Shown here one piece after another: positions 54,126-57,329 of a stretch of 57,329 bases of DNA. The number at the start of each line of letters is the position of its first letter. Within the stretch, counting starts at the first letter, position 1. This DNA is from Citrobacter sp. Res13-Sevr-PEB04-36. GTDB taxonomy: Bacteria > Pseudomonadota > Gammaproteobacteria > Enterobacterales > Enterobacteriaceae. The stretch spans positions 1-57,329 of the forward strand of contig NZ_JADABY010000071.1 of assembly GCF_015672735.1 (NCBI RefSeq). Direction: 5' to 3'. The translations under genes were made by a program, and so were the position numbers. Under the pieces are notes generated by a model, which was given only the letters and a program-made list of their open reading frames with translations, made no database searches and was not told where the DNA came from.

Positions 54126-55464
54126 GCGTAATAAACATCAACAACACCTTGCCCAACTACCTAAGATTTCTCAATCAGTTGATGATGTAGATTTCTTTTA
54201 TGCTCCCGCTAATTTCAGGGAGACTCTGCTGGAGAAAATAGCCAGCGCGACGCGACGTATTTGCATCATCGCCCTGTATCTGGAACAGGACGACGGTGGC
54301 AAAGGCATCCTCGACGCGCTTTATGCGGCTAAGCGGCAGCGTCCTGAGCTTAATATCCGGGTGCTTGTCGACTGGCATCGTGCCCAGCGTGGACGCATTG
54401 GCGCAGCAGCGTCCAATACCAACGCTGACTGGTATTGCCGAATGGCGCAAGAAAACCCGGGGATCGATATTCCGGTCTACGGCGTACCGATTAACACTCG
54501 TGAAGCGCTCGGCGTTCTGCATTTCAAAGGCTTTATCATTGATGATAGCGTCCTGTATAGCGGTGCCAGCCTGAACGATGTTTACCTGCACCAGCATGAT
54601 AAATATCGCTACGATCGCTATCAGTTGATTCGCAATGCGCAAATGGCTGACATCATGTTTGACTGGGTCACGCAGAACCTGATGAACGGTCGCGGCGTGA
54701 ATCGTCTTGATGATACCAATCGCCCTAAAAGCCCGGAAATTAAAAACGACATCCGCCTGTATCGTCAGGAACTACGTGATGCGTCATTCCATTTCCAGGG
54801 AAATGCGGATAACGAACAGCTTTCAGTGACCCCTCTGGTTGGGCTCGGAAAATCCAGTCTGCTGAATAAGACCATTTTCCATCTTATGCCCTGCGCGGAG
54901 CAGAAACTCACAATCTGTACCCCTTATTTCAACCTGCCTGCCATACTGGTGCGCAATATTATCCAGCTTCTGCGTGAAGGGAAAAAAGTTGAAATTATCG
55001 TGGGCGATAAGACCGCTAACGACTTTTTCATCCCGGAAGATGAGCCGTTTAAGATTATCGGCGCGCTGCCCTATCTGTATGAAATTAACCTGCGCCGCTT
55101 CCTGAGCCGACTGCAGTATTATGTTAATACCGATCAGCTGGTCGTACGCTTATGGAAAGATGATGACAATACTTATCATCTGAAAGGCATGTGGGTGGAT
55201 GATAAATGGATGCTGCTCACCGGCAACAACCTTAACCCTCGCGCCTGGCGCCTGGATCTGGAAAATGCCATCCTAATCCACGATCCTAAGCAGGAATTGA
55301 CTCCTCAGCGAGAAAAAGAGCTGGAGCTCATCCGCAGACACACGACCGCCGTTAAGCACTATCGAGATCTGCAGAGTATTGCCGACTACCCGGTCAAAGT
55401 CCGTAAACTTATTCGTCGACTTCGCCGTATCCGAATCGATAGATTAATCAGCCGTATTCTGTAA
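54109..55464 (+). CDS. pssA: Phosphatidylserine synthase
   Basis: A 451-residue peripheral membrane enzyme making phosphatidylserine from CDP-diacylglycerol and serine, the committed step to phosphatidylethanolamine. It is a phospholipase-D superfamily member with two HKD motifs: [20 protein letters not shown] near 138 and [20 protein letters not shown] near 357. The C-terminal tail is strongly basic ([17 protein letters not shown]), for membrane association. The ATG at 54109 is preceded by GTG (GTGATG) and overlaps the leader peptide. Confidence 0.97.
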   Translation: MLSKFKRNKHQQHLAQLPKISQSVDDVDFFYAPANFRETLLEKIASATRRICIIALYLEQDDGGKGILDALYAAKRQRPELNIRVLVDWHRAQRGRIGAAASNTNADWYCRMAQENPGIDIPVYGVPINTREALGVLHFKGFIIDDSVLYSGASLNDVYLHQHDKYRYDRYQLIRNAQMADIMFDWVTQNLMNGRGVNRLDDTNRPKSPEIKNDIRLYRQELRDASFHFQGNADNEQLSVTPLVGLGKSSLLNKTIFHLMPCAEQKLTICTPYFNLPAILVRNIIQLLREGKKVEIIVGDKTANDFFIPEDEPFKIIGALPYLYEINLRRFLSRLQYYVNTDQLVVRLWKDDDNTYHLKGMWVDDKWMLLTGNNLNPRAWRLDLENAILIHDPKQELTPQREKELELIRRHTTAVKHYRDLQSIADYPVKVRKLIRRLRRIRIDRLISRIL

Positions 55465-55468
55465 CCTG

Positions 55469-55492
55469 AACCCCGTCATTGACGGGGTTTTT
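55469..55492 (+). terminator. pssA terminator
   Basis: AACCCCGTC, loop ATT, GACGGGGTT, TTT, 5 nt after the pssA stop. It ends just before the yfiM ribosome site. Confidence 0.9.
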
Positions 55493-55507
55493 CCTATGGA
55501 GACAACG

Positions 55508-55831
55508 GTGCGCCTGTTTATTCTCACCAGTATCCTGACGCTTTCTGGTTGTAGCCATATGGCAAACGACAACTGGAGTGGACAAGATAAAGCGCAACAC
55601 TTCATTGCCTCAGCCATGCTGGCCGCTGCCGGTAACGAGTACGCTCAGCATCAGGGAAACAGCCCCGATCGCAGCGCTACCATCGGTTTCATGTTCTCGA
55701 TTAGCCTTGGCGCATCGAAAGAACTGTGGGACAGTCGCCCCACAGGAAGCGGTTGGAGTTGGAAAGATTTTGCCTGGGATGTCGCTGGCGCATCCACCGG
55801 CTATGCCGTCTGGCAAATGGCCCACCATTAG
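55508..55831 (+). CDS. yfiM: Lipoprotein YfiM
   Basis: A 107-residue predicted outer-membrane lipoprotein. The start is taken as GTG at 55508 because GGAG lies 6 nt upstream and the length then equals that of E. coli YfiM. The ATG at 55496 has no ribosome site and sits in the pssA terminator tail. Lipobox LSGC with Cys15. The mature part has [19 protein letters not shown] and DVAGASTG, a DUF2279-like pattern. Function unknown. Its stop overlaps the kgtP stop region by 4 bases. Confidence 0.9.
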   Translation: MRLFILTSILTLSGCSHMANDNWSGQDKAQHFIASAMLAAAGNEYAQHQGNSPDRSATIGFMFSISLGASKELWDSRPTGSGWSWKDFAWDVAGASTGYAVWQMAHH

Positions 55832-57126
55832 AGGCGCAGGCCTTTACCTTTGCGGTGCAGCAGTAATGAGACAAAAAATGCAACCACGGCCAGAGCGGTG
55901 ACGTACCAGAAGAATGTGGTTTCCATGCCAACAGACTTCAGCGACAGCGCAACATATTCAGCCGATCCACCAAACAAGGCATTCGCCACTGCATAAGACA
56001 ATCCAACCCCCAACGCGCGAACCTGTGCCGGGAACATTTCGGCCTTCAGAATACCACTGATTGAAGTGTAGAAACTGACGATCAGCAAGGCACACATGAC
56101 CAGACCAAATGCCATATACGGGGAGGTCACATTCTGCAATGCCGTCAGAATAGGAACGGTAAACAACGTGGCTAATGCGCCAAAACACAGCATCGAGGTA
56201 CGTCGGCCAATTTTATCTGACAACGCGCCGAACAGCGGTTGTACCAGCATAAACACGCACAGCGCTGCCGTCATTATACCGCTGGCCACGTTGGCATGCA
56301 TACCTGCCGTGTTCACCAGGTACTTCTGCATGTAGGTGGTAAAGGTATAGAAACATAACGAACCTGCGGCAGTAAATCCGAGCACCATCACGAAGGCTTT
56401 GCGGTTACGCCATAGCCCTTTCAGGGAGCCTGCTTCTTTCAGCGCACGCACATCCTGTTTTGAGGTTTCATCTAACTGACGACGTAACCAGAGCGCGACA
56501 ATCGCCAGTACGGCTCCCAGCGCAAAGGGAATACGCCAGCCCCATGCTCTGAGCGCTGAGTCTTCTAACGTTTGCTGTAATATCACCACAACCAGCAATG
56601 CCAGAAGTTGCCCACCAATTAAGGTCACGTACTGGAATGAGGCATAAAACCCTTTCTTACCTTCTACGGCGACTTCACTCATGTAGGTCGCACTGGTGCC
56701 ATATTCACCGCCAACAGACAACCCCTGGAATAACCTGGCAAGCAGTAACAGCGCAGGGGCCCAGGTGCCAATGGTTTCATACCCGGGTAGACAGGCGATC
56801 ACCAGCGATCCCATACACATCATGCATACTGACAATAGCATGGACTTTTTACGTCCGTGCTTATCGGCTATCCGGCCAAACATCCATCCGCCAATGGGCC
56901 GCATCAGAAAGCCTGCGGCGAAAACCCCCGCGGTCTGTAAAAGTTGCGTGGTGGTATTTCCTGAAGGAAAAAAGATATGAGCAAAATAGAGAGAACAGAA
57001 AGAGTAGATATAGAAATCAAACCATTCGACCAGATTCCCCGATGATGCACCTACGATTGCCCATATACGACGACGGGTGTCGCTGTCCTTCAGCACCCCA
57101 TTCTCAGTTACACTGCTATCAGCCAT
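55828..57126 (-). CDS. kgtP: Alpha-ketoglutarate:H+ symporter
   Basis: A 432-residue major facilitator of the metabolite:H+ symporter family with 12 TM segments, importing 2-oxoglutarate. Motifs: [18 protein letters not shown] in TM1, loop 2-3 [43 protein letters not shown] lies upstream of the ATG. The last 203 bases of the window (57127-57329) are the AT-rich kgtP promoter region. CGTGATATATATCTCA near 57220-57240 on the minus strand loosely resembles a CRP site; nothing else is seen there. Confidence 0.97.
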   Translation of the reverse strand: MADSSVTENGVLKDSDTRRRIWAIVGASSGNLVEWFDFYIYSFCSLYFAHIFFPSGNTTTQLLQTAGVFAAGFLMRPIGGWMFGRIADKHGRKKSMLLSVCMMCMGSLVIACLPGYETIGTWAPALLLLARLFQGLSVGGEYGTSATYMSEVAVEGKKGFYASFQYVTLIGGQLLALLVVVILQQTLEDSALRAWGWRIPFALGAVLAIVALWLRRQLDETSKQDVRALKEAGSLKGLWRNRKAFVMVLGFTAAGSLCFYTFTTYMQKYLVNTAGMHANVASGIMTAALCVFMLVQPLFGALSDKIGRRTSMLCFGALATLFTVPILTALQNVTSPYMAFGLVMCALLIVSFYTSISGILKAEMFPAQVRALGVGLSYAVANALFGGSAEYVALSLKSVGMETTFFWYVTALAVVAFFVSLLLHRKGKGLRL

Positions 57127-57329
57127 TAGAATTGTACCCCTGCCAAGGATCTGATGAATTTATCAATGATGAATGGTATTTTTTAGTGAACGGAATGTTA
57201 TATAATTGTTACTTTTTATTATGAGATATATATCACGTTTTTAATTAGCAGAGAAAGGTTTCGGATTTTTACGAGGAGGGAGGCAGGCAGGGACAGATTT
57301 TCGCAGACTGCGTAAAAAAATTTCACTCA

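Noticed and set aside
57281-57329. Short stem CGCA/TGCG before an A-run near the window end
   Set aside because: Only 4 bp of pairing and no upstream gene in view; too weak to call a terminator.

Overview
The window is chromosomal DNA of an enteric gamma-proteobacterium close to Escherichia and Salmonella. A Citrobacter-type genome is the best guess. The basis is gene order and protein sequences that, compared from memory, nearly match E. coli K-12 from hcaR through kgtP. The species cannot be fixed from sequence reading alone.

Layout. (1) 1-11208: an accessory, one-directional glycan-use operon. It holds a GPH-family sugar symporter (5' end cut by the window), a cytoplasmic GH36 alpha-galactosidase, a ChiP-like OprD-family porin, an exported clan GH-D glycosidase with C-terminal beta domains, a 64-residue lipoprotein and a 1047-residue GH2-type beta-glycosidase with a discoidin-like tail. 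It occupies the place where E. coli K-12 carries hcaT. (2) 11182-16434: hcaR and the divergent hcaEFCBD 3-phenylpropionate/cinnamate dioxygenase operon. It is followed directly by glyA; the yphA-H block found here in E. coli is absent. (3) 16530-24019: glyA, hmp, glnB, the glrK-qseG-glrR two-component operon and the small RNA GlmY. GlmY has overlapping sigma54/sigma70 promoters and three upstream GlrR-type sites. (4) 24020-33595: purL, mltF, tadA, pgpC, a decayed PTS EIIBC gene (murP-like), murQ, the RpiR-type regulator yfhH and the ferredoxin yfhL. (5) 33592-43046: the leftward series acpS, pdxJ, recO, era, rnc, lepB, lepA, rseC, rseB, rseA, rpoE, with the rncO stem-loop, the leader ORF rseD and the sigmaE autoregulatory promoter. 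(6) 43471-57126: nadB, trmN6, srmB, grcA, ung, yfiF, trxC, tapT, patZ, pssL/pssA, yfiM, kgtP.

How it works together. The left operon reads as a complete route for a galactose-containing oligosaccharide: outer-membrane entry by the porin, periplasmic trimming, proton- or sodium-coupled uptake, and cytoplasmic alpha- and beta-glycosidase steps. The substrate is not known from sequence. The rest is mostly core metabolism and RNA or envelope homeostasis. Recognisable regulation includes PurR (glyA, purL), NsrR (hmp), NadR (nadB), tandem FNR boxes (grcA), sigmaE (rpoE) and GlrR/IHF/sigma54 (glmY). REP/BIME elements sit in several intergenic gaps.

No CRISPR array, tRNA, rRNA, insertion sequence or prophage was seen. 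The least described part is the left glycan operon. The other non-routine items are the murP remnant, the absence of room for shoB/ohsC, and hairpins inside or between genes.
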